A program made the translations under genes and the position numbers. From Korobacter sp963703075 (lineage in GTDB: Bacteria; Acidobacteriota; Terriglobia; Terriglobales; Acidobacteriaceae), in assembly GCA_963703075.1 (NCBI GenBank), contig OY969786.1, positions 2,046,001-2,110,000 of the forward strand: DNA of 64,000 bases. Direction: 5' to 3'. Shown here in pieces: positions 17,482 through 27,018 of this stretch; position 1 is the stretch's first letter; each line of letters begins with the position of its first letter. The notes beneath the pieces are model-generated. The model had not been told where the DNA came from, did no database searches, and saw only the letters and a program-made list of their open reading frames with translations.

Positions 17482-18900
17482 AGACGTGAGGCCAGCAGTG
17501 GTTTTCGCAACCAGCGGCGGCACCGCGTAGCCGAACTCGTGATCGAGGATGGCGGTGATCCCCAGGACAACCTCATCCTCATAAGGACGGCCTGCGATCT
17601 GCACGCCGATCGGCAGTCCTTCCGGAGACCGCCCAACCGGTAAAACCGCGGCCGGGCTGCCGAGGGTGTTGAACCATTGCGTGTAGCGCATCGCATCCAG
17701 ATATTTCACTTCCTGCCCTTCCACTTTCCACGAGCGCTCCCCGTGGCGGAAGGCCGGGATGGAGCACACCGGACAGAGCAGCACCGGGAACTCCTTCATC
17801 TCTTCCAGTATTTTGCCGCGGATGAGGTCGCTCTCCGCCCATGCAAAGAGCAGTTCGTCGGCAGTGAGCGGCGGCTCGGCATTGGCGATTTCGAGGAAGC
17901 CTTTGAAAGTGGGGCTGAGCTTGTCGTGGCGTCCCTGGATGATGGCCTCGTCGAACATGGCTCCGCAGCGCACGAAGAACGTCCACCACAGTTTGCGCAG
18001 GGCCTCGAGAGAGCGCGGACGAAACGGTTGAACGCGGAAGCCTGCACGCTGCAGAACCCCCACAGCCGATTGCACCGCGAGGCGCGTCTCCGGAGTGACG
18101 GGAACGAGACCGTCGTCTTCGAAGTAGCCGATGGGAAACTTTTGCAAATCCTGCAGTGAGAGCTTGCGCAGACTGATCGGCGCGCTGGATCGCTCGCTCC
18201 AGTCCTGACCGGCAAGAACCTGGAACAGGAGAGCGACATCGTCGATGGTTCGGGCCATCGGCCCAATCGCGCCGAGCGTCGTGAACGGACCAATGCAGGG
18301 TGGGATGTGTCCGGTGGATGGAATGCGCCCCGCGGTTGGCTTGAGGGAACAAATGCCGGTGGCATGCGCAGGCTGCCGCACCGAGCCTCCGCTATCGCTG
18401 CCGAGCCCGCCGGCCGACAGGCCCGCAGAAATCGCGGCTGCTTCCCCACCACTCGATCCGCCCGCCGAGTAGGCGAGGCCCCACGGATTGGAGGTGCGGC
18501 CGTAGAGGAGATTGTCGGTCTCGTAGGCCATCAGCAATTCGGGAGCATTGGTAGTTCCGAGAATCAAGGCGCCCGCATTGCGGAGCCTCGCTACAACAAC
18601 CGCGTCTTCTTTTGGAATGTTGTTGCGATAGAGTTCGCTGCCGAGTTCGCATTTGTAGCCGGCCACGGAGATGGAGGACTTCACGGTCACAGGCAATCCG
18701 GCGAGAGGCCCGTCGGCCGGCGAGATGCGTCGCGCTTGGGCGCGCACTCGCTCGGGATCGAAGTCTACGATCGCATGCAGCGCTGGATTGTGTCGCTCGA
18801 TCGCGCGGATCTGTTCTTCCGCAAGCTCGAGCACGGAGAGCTTCTCTTCACGCAGCAGCGCAAGAAGCCGTATGGCAGAACTGGTTGTCAGGTCGGTCAT
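17473..18900 (-). CDS. amidase (amidase-signature family)
   Basis: 475 residues, normal for the family. The Ser-cisSer-Lys triad is readable: Lys74 in PVTVKSSISVAG, the Ser pair 149/150 in SAGGSSGGEAAA and the nucleophile Ser173 in GSDSGGSVRQPA. The C-terminal part has the usual GLPIGVQIAGRPYEDEVVLG. It hydrolyses a carboxylic amide; the substrate cannot be told and annotations as GatA or indoleacetamide hydrolase would be over-calls. No signal peptide, so cytoplasmic. Its ATG overlaps the stop of the CRTAC1-like gene upstream (ATGA, 18900-18897), so it is translationally coupled as last gene of the operon that starts at 26912. Confidence 0.9.
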   Translation of the reverse strand: MTDLTTSSAIRLLALLREEKLSVLELAEEQIRAIERHNPALHAIVDFDPERVRAQARRISPADGPLAGLPVTVKSSISVAGYKCELGSELYRNNIPKEDAVVVARLRNAGALILGTTNAPELLMAYETDNLLYGRTSNPWGLAYSAGGSSGGEAAAISAGLSAGGLGSDSGGSVRQPAHATGICSLKPTAGRIPSTGHIPPCIGPFTTLGAIGPMARTIDDVALLFQVLAGQDWSERSSAPISLRKLSLQDLQKFPIGYFEDDGLVPVTPETRLAVQSAVGVLQRAGFRVQPFRPRSLEALRKLWWTFFVRCGAMFDEAIIQGRHDKLSPTFKGFLEIANAEPPLTADELLFAWAESDLIRGKILEEMKEFPVLLCPVCSIPAFRHGERSWKVEGQEVKYLDAMRYTQWFNTLGSPAAVLPVGRSPEGLPIGVQIAGRPYEDEVVLGITAILDHEFGYAVPPLVAKTTAGLTSSL

Positions 18901-20618
18901 TTTCCGGTCTTGGTATGTTGATGGGCAGCCGCTGCTTTCGGAGCGGCGCCATACGGCCGTTTTTGCGAGATGCCCCCGCCCTCTTTCACCGTGATCGTTT
19001 CGCCGGAGAGCACATTCGCGAGATGATCGACCTGGCCGCTGGGCCAGCGGATCTCAATGTCATCCACCTGCGCGTGTTGCGCCAACCCGAAGGTCAGCAC
19101 CAACTCGCTGGCTGACAGGTAGCCTGAGCCGCTGCGCAGCATCTGGCTTTGCTTGTCGTTGCCGGCCCTGACCGTGACGACGGCACCGATGCCGTCGCGA
19201 TTGGAGCGGGTCCCACTGAGCTTGATGCGCAAGCTCTGGTTCTTCCCGCCCTCGTTCCGGAGGAGCACCGCGGGACCGGCGTTGGTAGTGATCAATAGAT
19301 CGAGATAGCCGTCGTTATCAATGTCCGCATAGGCCGCGCCACGCGCCACCCGCGGAATTCCAAGCGCGGGACCGACCTCGGAGGTGACTTCCGTAAACTG
19401 ACCCTTGCCCTGGTTGCGGAAAAGGTGAGAGGGCTGCGCGTATCGCACGCGCTTCTGAATTTTTTCAATCTCGTTCTCGATGTGCCCGTTGGCTACGAAA
19501 ATGTCGGGCCAGCCGTCGTTGTCGTAGTCGAAGAAGAAGCAGGAGAACCCGAGGGTAAGCAGGCTCTTGCGGCCCACCTCGGAGCGCGGCGCTTCATCGA
19601 CGAAGAGTGTGTTCCCCTCGTTATGGTAAAGCGCCATCATCTGGTTAGAAAAATTTCCGATGATGATGCTGGGACGTCCGGAGCGATCGTAATCGGCGGC
19701 ATCCACGCCCATGCCGGCACGGGCCACGCCGTCTTCACTGAAGGCGATGCCCGAGGCGACGCCGCTCTCCACGAATTTTCCGGTCCCCTTGTTCACATAC
19801 AGCTTGTTGGGTTGGGTATCATTCGCCACGATCAGGTCGGGCCAGCCATCCCCGTTGACATCGGCGACCGCAATGCCGAGAGACTTCGCCGTTGTGTCAT
19901 AGAGGCCTGCCCTGGCGGTCGCATCTTCGAACTTGCCGCTCCCGAGGTTGTGCCACAGCCGAAGCGAGGCGCCCTTGTAGGCTTCGGGCGTGCAATAGGA
20001 TTTCCTGCTGCCGTCGAGGGTGCAGAAGATATCGGTCTGCGGACTCCACTGCACGTAGTTCGCGACGACCAGGTCGAGCTTGCCGTCGCGATCGTAATCG
20101 ACCCACGCCGCACTCGTACTGAACTCGTTGGGGCCCTGTAAACCGGCGGCGGTGGTGACGTCGGTAAAAGTTCCGTTGCCGTTGTTATGGAACAGGCGGC
20201 TCTGGCCGAGTGCGGTGACGAAGATATCGTCGAACCCGTCGTTATCGTAATCGCCCACGGCCACACCGAGGCCGAACATCGGAACCGCCAGCCCGGCTTT
20301 CGCGGTCACGTCGGTGAAGGTGCCGTTTCGGTTGTTGTGGTAGAGCTTCATGGTGGAAGTTGTACCGGAGTTGCCAAAGCTCTCACCATTGATCAGCAGG
20401 ATGTCGGGATATCCGTCGTTGTCGTAATCGATGAAGGCGCAGCCCGGCCCCATGGTCTCCGGCAAATATTTCTTACCGGTGGCGCCGTTGGTGTGAGTGA
20501 AGCGAATGCCGGCTTGCTGCGTGATGTCGCGAAAGGTGATTTGCGCATGCGCGGTTGCGGCCAGCACTGCACCGACCAGCACACTCGTGGCACAGAATTT
20601 CCCAAGAAGAGTTCGCAT
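18897..20618 (-). CDS. CRTAC1-like secreted FG-GAP/ASPIC-UnbV protein
   Basis: 573 residues. Signal peptide 1-25 (ATAHAQ cleavage region), FG-GAP/VCBS repeats about 45-470 (DYDNDGYPDILLINGES, DYDNDGFDDIFVTALG, NRNGTFTDVT), then ASPIC/UnbV (about 480-545; RSGSGYLSASELVLTFGLAQ, EIRWPSGQVDHL) and a short Lys/Ala-rich tail. It begins five bases after the TPR-cytochrome gene and its end overlaps the amidase start, so it belongs to a four-gene operon. As with its paralogues, Ca-stabilised propeller structure and periplasmic or surface location are predicted from family knowledge; the ligand is unknown. Confidence 0.86.
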   Translation of the reverse strand: MRTLLGKFCATSVLVGAVLAATAHAQITFRDITQQAGIRFTHTNGATGKKYLPETMGPGCAFIDYDNDGYPDILLINGESFGNSGTTSTMKLYHNNRNGTFTDVTAKAGLAVPMFGLGVAVGDYDNDGFDDIFVTALGQSRLFHNNGNGTFTDVTTAAGLQGPNEFSTSAAWVDYDRDGKLDLVVANYVQWSPQTDIFCTLDGSRKSYCTPEAYKGASLRLWHNLGSGKFEDATARAGLYDTTAKSLGIAVADVNGDGWPDLIVANDTQPNKLYVNKGTGKFVESGVASGIAFSEDGVARAGMGVDAADYDRSGRPSIIIGNFSNQMMALYHNEGNTLFVDEAPRSEVGRKSLLTLGFSCFFFDYDNDGWPDIFVANGHIENEIEKIQKRVRYAQPSHLFRNQGKGQFTEVTSEVGPALGIPRVARGAAYADIDNDGYLDLLITTNAGPAVLLRNEGGKNQSLRIKLSGTRSNRDGIGAVVTVRAGNDKQSQMLRSGSGYLSASELVLTFGLAQHAQVDDIEIRWPSGQVDHLANVLSGETITVKEGGGISQKRPYGAAPKAAAAHQHTKTGK

Positions 20619-20623
20619 GAAAT

Positions 20624-23458
20624 CTATTTTCCGGCGCTCGCTGACGTCGAGCTTGCCATATGGGCAGCATGGGCGGGCGCAGCAGGCTTCGCCGTTCCAG
20701 CGAGTGGCGCCGACACGTGCTCGTGAATCAATTGTCGCTCGTTATTGTCCTCAGGATGCTGCCGCCGGTATTCGCCCGTCAACGCCTGCGACGCTTCATC
20801 GGCCTTGAACCGCTCGTAGCGCTTCTGATAGTCGGACGCCGTATCGGTTTGCCCCAACCCGCGATAGCAAAGCATCAAATTGTAGTTCGCCTGCAGATCT
20901 TCGGGATCGATCGCAGTGACCTGCTGCAATTGTGCGATCGCGGCATCGTATTTTCGCTCCAGGAACAGGATGCGTCCAAGGTCATTGTGCACCAACCGGT
21001 CTTTCGGATATTGCGCGAGCACCGTATTCAAATGCTGCGCCGCGCCATCGTAATCGCCATCCGAACGCAGCACGCGCGCATAGAAGAAATGGGCGCGTGC
21101 CAAGGCAGGACTGAGCTTCAGCGCATGGGTCAGAACCTCGCGGGCCCTGTCCATGTCGCCTTCCTGCACGGCAACGCGACCAATGTTGACCCATCCATCC
21201 GGGTTCGTCGGATCGGCCTCAGTTACTTTTTGGAATGCCGCGGCCGCCGCCTTCAGGTCACCTTGCAGCAACAAGCCGATGCCGTAATCGTTCCAGCGCT
21301 GCCACTCGTCCTTTTTTGCCACGGTTTTGGGGGCGTCTTCGGGCGCGCCTTTCGGCAGAACCCGCAGCTGCACGGATTTTTCTGCCAGCGTTTCAATCGG
21401 GAGATCAGGAATCGTTTTCAGTTTGCCCGAGACATCCTGCGTATTCGCGTCGAAAGCAAAGTGGCGATCGTCGTAGGAAGCCGCTGTCAGTGGGCCGGTG
21501 GGAGCATCCTTGGATTCGCCCGCGTAGGCGAAGTTGGTGTTGAACCAGGAGAATTTCCGATACAGGAGGCGCGCTGTGAACGTTATCTTGTTGCCTGCGT
21601 TCTCCGGCACGTTGACGCGGAAGTGCACGGTATCCGCGGCTCCCGGAGGGATCAGGCGAACATAGACGACGGAACGGGTGGTCCAGGCATTGCGCTTGTT
21701 GACCTGGTTGCCGTGCTCGTCAATCTGGAGAGAACGATAGAAGTGAGCGCCTTTTTCTACCGGGCCTTTTCCATTGTCTTCGACTTCGCCGCTCCAGAAA
21801 ATGGTCTGCCCCTTGTCGTCCACCGCTTTCAGTTCCAGCCACGTGTCAAAAGCATCGACGGTGCCGCCGGGAAAGAAATGTCCTACCTTGCGCGTGCGCA
21901 CCACCACGTCCATGCGGACGCTCTCGCCACGGCGCAGAGCGGGGTTGGTCTCATCAAGCGGCGCGGTGATGGGCGCCACCGGCGCATTGGTTTCAGACTG
22001 CGTCTTGACCTCGGCTTCTTCGCCGACCGCAAAGGTCGTGGACGTGTCGCTCTGCGACGTTCCTCCGCTTTTCGCGGCTGCCGTGCGCGAGATCGCGAAA
22101 ACATCCACCGTGAGCGCGCCAGACTTGAGGAAATTTTCCTCCAGCTTCATCTGGTCGGGATCCTGGTTCGCAGTCGGAAGGGCCGTATTCGCGCCCGGGA
22201 ACTGGTGCGAGTGGACGAAGCCGTCGACGTTGCCGAAGTCCCTCGATTTCGCTGCGGGCATGTGGCAGTCGGCGCACTGCTGCGGCTTGGGTGGGTAGTA
22301 GAAAGAGCGCGCCCCGAGCCCGGAAACGCCGCTCGCCTGCCAGTTATCGTATTCGTTGAAACCGCGGATCCAGCGGTAATTGTTCACGGGCTGATCGAGG
22401 TGCACCTTATGGCACGACGAGCAGAACTCGGCCGTCTGTTCACGCATGAAGGGTTTGAGGAAGACGCGGCGGTGCGGCTCGGGATTGAGGCGGATCGCGA
22501 AATCATGCAGCGATCGCATGATGGGATTTTTGGTCGCCGCCAGCTCGTGCAATTCCGGGTACTCGAGGAGGAAGTCCGCCTGGCCCATGGTGCTCTTCAC
22601 CTGGGTGATGGAGTGGCACATCATGCAGCCCAGCCCGGCTTGCGATTCCGGACGATGCACGATCTGCTTGATCGGCGTATCCATCAATCCGCTGTAAAGC
22701 ACCGCGGGATCGTGACAGCCGCCGCACCACTTCGATGGCTTGGTCCCGCGCACGTCCTGCATGTATTCAATGCTCTTGCGATACCACTGGTTGTTGAAAG
22801 ACGAAAAATGATGGGCCGACTTCTGCCACTGGTTGTAGATGTCCTGGTGGCAACGCGCACAAGCGTCGGACTCCATGAAGAACTTGGCGGGAATTTTTCG
22901 TTTGCCCGCGACTTGCGCCGAGCTGGGAAAAAACATCCCGTTGGCGCCATCGCCTTCATCGTCCATGGAGAGAGGAGCGCTGGATGGGTTGCGGATGATG
23001 TAGCGCTTGCTCCACGAATTCCGCGCGTACCATGCGCCGGCGCTTACCGCGACAGCGACGACCAGGAACACCGAGGCAACGCCCCAGGCGGAGGGCACGG
23101 ACACGGTCGGCGCTTTTCCGCGGCGCTGTACCCACCATGCAGAGAGCAATACCACCGCCAATACGCAGGCCGCGATGTGGGCAACGAGCACGTAGCGCAT
23201 GGGCCGCGACGTCCCGGCGAAAATCAGCACGACCCCGATCAGCGTGCCGAGGGCGAGAAGCAGAGCCCCAATCTTGCAGATCATCGGCTGCTTCATGGCC
23301 CGCGGAAGCAGCCAAATGCCAAGCAGGGCAAACAGCAGCCCAAACCCGGCATGCGCCAGGTCTACCGCCGGATAGACAAGGTTGGGGGCAGGCCACGCAG
23401 CCAGGTAAATGGCCGAGACTACGAGGATGGCAAGCAGCGTGTAGGCGATACGGCGCAT
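20624..23458 (-). CDS. membrane multiheme cytochrome c fused to C-terminal TPR repeats
   Basis: 944 residues. About four or five hydrophobic helices occupy 1-155 (for example AYTLLAILVVSAIYLAAW and ASVFLVVAVAVSAGAW). A periplasmic cytochrome part follows with five CXXCH motifs: CARCH (about 200), CGGCH (245), CMMCH (276), CSSCH (348) and CADCH (395), resembling cytochrome c554. A middle region of about 300 residues has a beta-rich look without a recognised name, and TPR units fill about 700-900 before a low-complexity Ala-rich tail. It should pass electrons at the outer face of the inner membrane and recruit a partner through the TPRs. It is second in an operon, 52 bases after the TPR/CRTAC1 fusion and five before the CRTAC1-like gene. 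Confidence 0.85.
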   Translation of the reverse strand: MRRIAYTLLAILVVSAIYLAAWPAPNLVYPAVDLAHAGFGLLFALLGIWLLPRAMKQPMICKIGALLLALGTLIGVVLIFAGTSRPMRYVLVAHIAACVLAVVLLSAWWVQRRGKAPTVSVPSAWGVASVFLVVAVAVSAGAWYARNSWSKRYIIRNPSSAPLSMDDEGDGANGMFFPSSAQVAGKRKIPAKFFMESDACARCHQDIYNQWQKSAHHFSSFNNQWYRKSIEYMQDVRGTKPSKWCGGCHDPAVLYSGLMDTPIKQIVHRPESQAGLGCMMCHSITQVKSTMGQADFLLEYPELHELAATKNPIMRSLHDFAIRLNPEPHRRVFLKPFMREQTAEFCSSCHKVHLDQPVNNYRWIRGFNEYDNWQASGVSGLGARSFYYPPKPQQCADCHMPAAKSRDFGNVDGFVHSHQFPGANTALPTANQDPDQMKLEENFLKSGALTVDVFAISRTAAAKSGGTSQSDTSTTFAVGEEAEVKTQSETNAPVAPITAPLDETNPALRRGESVRMDVVVRTRKVGHFFPGGTVDAFDTWLELKAVDDKGQTIFWSGEVEDNGKGPVEKGAHFYRSLQIDEHGNQVNKRNAWTTRSVVYVRLIPPGAADTVHFRVNVPENAGNKITFTARLLYRKFSWFNTNFAYAGESKDAPTGPLTAASYDDRHFAFDANTQDVSGKLKTIPDLPIETLAEKSVQLRVLPKGAPEDAPKTVAKKDEWQRWNDYGIGLLLQGDLKAAAAAFQKVTEADPTNPDGWVNIGRVAVQEGDMDRAREVLTHALKLSPALARAHFFYARVLRSDGDYDGAAQHLNTVLAQYPKDRLVHNDLGRILFLERKYDAAIAQLQQVTAIDPEDLQANYNLMLCYRGLGQTDTASDYQKRYERFKADEASQALTGEYRRQHPEDNNERQLIHEHVSAPLAGTAKPAAPAHAAHMASSTSASAGK

Positions 23459-23510
23459 GGGCGTTGCGATGATCTAATACGGGAATCGATGCGGCAATCC
23501 TAGAAACATA

Positions 23511-26500
23511 CTATTGACTGCGATTGTGGTACTGGAATCCGTAGTGGCTGCTATCCGGTGCTCCTGAATCAAAACGGTCGTTCCATTCCAAACGGTACCG
23601 CACCGAGTCCGCATCGTCCGGATAATGTTCGTTGGATCTGTATGGATAGGTGGACATGCGATGAAACGGCAGGTCGGCCACCGTGAACGGCGCCGCCTCG
23701 TAAAAGTCCATGTCCTTCACGAACCCGTTGGCATAGAAGAAATAATCGCGTTTCCAGCCGTTTGGCAGCGCCGGCAGCGAGTGGCTGTCGAATTCCAGGT
23801 CCATGTCTTCGCCGCTGCCGAAGATTACGTAATGGTCGTCCACCTTCCGCAACAAGTCCGTGACGTCGCCATAATGCGTGTAAGAGCCGCGCTCCCGGGC
23901 GAACGGTCCGGTCTGGCTGGCATTGGCGTAGACGTAGGTCAAATCGCCGGGCGTCTTCCCGTCTACCTGCTGCGGATAGCCGCGGAATTCCAGGTCGGAC
24001 GACGACAAGGGCAGTTCCGTCACGTGCGTCGTAGCCGTGGGCTCAGTATTGTCCACGAGGGCCTGGTCCCAGTAGATTTGCAGGTTGGTGATGATGCGAA
24101 TCTTGCGCGTGGCCGGTGGAAGCTTGCCGCTCAAGTCAACGGTGATCATGCGCGGCAGACCAGCGGGAAAGCCCATGTCGTCCACTACGCGCTTCCACGA
24201 ACCGTCCGGCATTTGCGCTTCGACGTACGGTGAAATCGGCGAGAGCCCGGCCTGCCACGCGGCATACATCGAACTCGCGGAGAAGTACTCGATGAAGCCT
24301 TGAAGGAACAACCGCAGAGGCGCACGCGGAGTCCACTCGCCCAGGTCGAGGGTGAGCGTGTGCATGTTGGCGTAGCCAGCGTAGCTCAGGTTCTGGAAGT
24401 CGCGCACGAAGCGGTGGTCGTGATCGCGCAGCAGGTCGCGCACGTCGCGGCCATGGTCATCCCACGCACCCGCTGGTGCATGCGGACTTCCGGTGACGAC
24501 CACGTTGCCGGAAGCGAACGGAGGAGCATCCAGAAAACGTTCATCCGGATAGACCTCGGAACCTGCCGGGTGGTCGACCGCGACCAAGCGCACCTGGTCG
24601 ATAAAATTAACTTCTTCCATCGGCTCGCCGAAGCGCAGGCTGAATTTGCCGTCGCGTTCCTTCAGTTGCGATCCTTCAACCTTGATCCACTCATCGGGAT
24701 CGGCCATGTTTTTCTCCGTGGGAGAAACCCAGTGGCCGACGACCGCCGCGCCAATCACGTCGGAGATGAATTGGTATTTGGCGCCGTCCCATGCGAACAG
24801 CGTGGGACAGGAACTACCACGGCGGTCGAGCTCGGTAAACGACACCGGCTTATCGATCGCAATCTCGGTCTCGTCTTGGAGAACACCCGTCGGCCACAGC
24901 ATGCGAACGATGTCAACGCTCGTGTTCTTCCCAAGTCCGGCGATGATCCGGTTCGGTCCCTGCGAAAGATACCCCGCGCCGCCAGCCACTTCCCACTTTT
25001 GCCAGAGCCCGTCGGCAAAGACTTCGACTTTGGTTCCCAGCGCAGATTTATTGTCCGCGAGGCCAGCCAGCGAGAGTCGCAAAGAGTGGTTGCAATTGCC
25101 GCCGTCGTTGCGCAGCACCACCGGCGCAGCGTTCAAGCCCGTAACCACCAGGTCGGCATCGCCGTCGCCATCCACGTCATCGGCAACAATGGCGCGCGCA
25201 CTCAGCAAGTGGACCTTGTCGAGGCCGAGCGCCTTGGAGACATCCGCGAACCCTGCAGCCCCCATGTTGCGAAACGCCCGCACTTCGGAGCCGTGTGCTG
25301 TCTCAACTACGGCGGCGAAGTCGATCCATCCATCGTTATCGAAATCGATGGCGGTCACGCCCCAGCCGCGTTGCACATCATCCGTCGGCAGCGGCACACG
25401 TTCGAACTTCTTGCCGTCGGTGTTTTTCCACAGCGAAATACCGGGTGCGCCTGCATGGGTCAGGACGACGTCCATCCATCCATCTTTATTGAAGTCGAAA
25501 ACATAAACGCCGGTGGTTGGCGCAAGCTTCTCGCTATACAACGGCGTCGAACTAAACTTCCCTTCCCGCGGGTTTGCATAGAAGGTCGGCGCACCCTCGC
25601 CCGTCACCAGCAAATCGACTGCCCGGTCATTATTCAAGTCTGACAACACGACGCCAGTCGTCGCCGAGGCGCTCTCCAGGCCCGCCTGGGCCGCCCATTC
25701 CGTAAACGTTCCGTTGCCGTTGTTCCTCCAAAGAACGTTCCCCGAAGCGTGTTCGCCGGTATTGATCGGGCTTCCGGTGACGAACAGATCGAGATCGCCA
25801 TCGTGATCGTAATCGACAAAAGTGAGCCCCGCCGGATGGTTGAGCGGCGCCAGCCCCGCGGTCTTGGTCACGTCACTAAACTTGCCGTTGCCGAGGTTCT
25901 TGAAGAGAAGAAGCTGATCGCGCAATGCGATCGCGAGGTCAGGATGACCGTCGTTATCGAAGTCGCCGACGGCGCATGCGACCGCGACACCTTCGGCTTT
26001 AATCCCGAAGTCCGCGGCAGGAGCCTCGCGAAAGCCTGCAGCGCCTTGGTTCAGGAACACGCGCACCGGAGTTGCGCCCGCGCCCAGAACGACCAGGTCG
26101 TACTTACCATCGCCCTTCAGGTCGATCATGCACATGCCGCCGCCAAGTGCGTCCGCGGGTTGCTTCTGGTCGGAAGCGACGGAGGCCAGCGATGTTTCGA
26201 CAAAATTCACCGGGATCATCGCACCCACCTCCGGCTCCTCGGTATGAACGTCTTCGGCTGTCGAGTAGCGCCCCTGCTCGCCATAGGCAAGCGTCATGGC
26301 GGCTGAGATCTTTTCGTGGGTCAGGTGCTCGAAGGTGTGAAGGTGCTCGCGGGCGCCGTCGGCGTTCCCGGAACGCTGCAGTGCGCGCGCTAATCCGAAC
26401 TCCGCGGATGCATGCAGCGGATTGATCGTGAGCGCGGTTTCAAAGGAGGCAATCGCCGGCTTGTACTGCTGCAACTGCACTTGCAGGGAACCAATCAGGT

Positions 26501-26912
26501 AATACGAATCAGCGTCGTGCGGATCGATGGCGACAACATTCTGGAAATCTTCAATGCCGTCCTGATAGTTTCCCAGGGCGCGGTTCAGCAGCCCCAGGTT
26601 GAACCAGACACGCGGGTCCGAAGGCTTCACAGCAGCGGCACGCCTCAGCGCGGCTTCCGCTTCGGAGAGCTTCTGCAGGTTCAGCAAGGCGATGCCTTTG
26701 TTGAGTTCGGCCGTCGCCAGCGAAGCATCGTGCTGCAGCGCGGCATCGAATTTTTCCACAGCTTTATCCATGCGCTGCTGGTTCATCAGCGCCACCCCGA
26801 GGTTGTTCAGCCGCGCCGCTTCGGCAGGATCGGATTTCTTCTCCGCCGCAGACGCAAGCAGGCTGCTCAGGAGTACGAGACACAGCGTCGAAAGAGTGCA
26901 GAGCTTCAGCAA
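23511..26912 (-). CDS. TPR + FG-GAP/ASPIC-UnbV fusion with unknown C-terminal domain
   Basis: 1133 residues. Starts at TTG 26912 with a signal peptide (1-22, ASAAE); no better start is available. TPR units (about 28-215) precede FG-GAP repeats (about 240-600; DLKGDGKYDLVVLGAG, DFDNDGHPDLAIALRDQL, DYDHDGDLDLFVTG) and an ASPIC/UnbV-like domain (about 605-685; GGAGYLSQGPNRIIAGLG). Residues about 695-1133 form a further domain I do not recognise, rich in Trp, Tyr, Asp and Pro (FAWDGAKYQFISDVIGAA, LRLFLQGFIEYFSASSMY, KIRIITNLQIYWDQALVD). It is first in the four-gene operon with the membrane cytochrome. Divergent from the GH27 gene 106 bases away. Confidence 0.85.
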   Translation of the reverse strand: MLKLCTLSTLCLVLLSSLLASAAEKKSDPAEAARLNNLGVALMNQQRMDKAVEKFDAALQHDASLATAELNKGIALLNLQKLSEAEAALRRAAAVKPSDPRVWFNLGLLNRALGNYQDGIEDFQNVVAIDPHDADSYYLIGSLQVQLQQYKPAIASFETALTINPLHASAEFGLARALQRSGNADGAREHLHTFEHLTHEKISAAMTLAYGEQGRYSTAEDVHTEEPEVGAMIPVNFVETSLASVASDQKQPADALGGGMCMIDLKGDGKYDLVVLGAGATPVRVFLNQGAAGFREAPAADFGIKAEGVAVACAVGDFDNDGHPDLAIALRDQLLLFKNLGNGKFSDVTKTAGLAPLNHPAGLTFVDYDHDGDLDLFVTGSPINTGEHASGNVLWRNNGNGTFTEWAAQAGLESASATTGVVLSDLNNDRAVDLLVTGEGAPTFYANPREGKFSSTPLYSEKLAPTTGVYVFDFNKDGWMDVVLTHAGAPGISLWKNTDGKKFERVPLPTDDVQRGWGVTAIDFDNDGWIDFAAVVETAHGSEVRAFRNMGAAGFADVSKALGLDKVHLLSARAIVADDVDGDGDADLVVTGLNAAPVVLRNDGGNCNHSLRLSLAGLADNKSALGTKVEVFADGLWQKWEVAGGAGYLSQGPNRIIAGLGKNTSVDIVRMLWPTGVLQDETEIAIDKPVSFTELDRRGSSCPTLFAWDGAKYQFISDVIGAAVVGHWVSPTEKNMADPDEWIKVEGSQLKERDGKFSLRFGEPMEEVNFIDQVRLVAVDHPAGSEVYPDERFLDAPPFASGNVVVTGSPHAPAGAWDDHGRDVRDLLRDHDHRFVRDFQNLSYAGYANMHTLTLDLGEWTPRAPLRLFLQGFIEYFSASSMYAAWQAGLSPISPYVEAQMPDGSWKRVVDDMGFPAGLPRMITVDLSGKLPPATRKIRIITNLQIYWDQALVDNTEPTATTHVTELPLSSSDLEFRGYPQQVDGKTPGDLTYVYANASQTGPFARERGSYTHYGDVTDLLRKVDDHYVIFGSGEDMDLEFDSHSLPALPNGWKRDYFFYANGFVKDMDFYEAAPFTVADLPFHRMSTYPYRSNEHYPDDADSVRYRLEWNDRFDSGAPDSSHYGFQYHNRSQ

Positions 26913-27018
26913 ATGAAACCGACCTCGGTATTGGAAGATTCCGACCGATTATAGGGCAGTCGCGACCCTCCATCGTTTCGACTTTCCTGGTGATAAAGTC
27001 TCATGCGGAGGCGCTTTC

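Noticed and set aside
20660..23503. A 947-codon plus-strand open frame antisense to the TPR-cytochrome gene
   Set aside because: Its translation is Arg/Gly-rich with no domains, while the minus strand has five CXXCH motifs and TPRs; long antisense frames are expected at this GC content.
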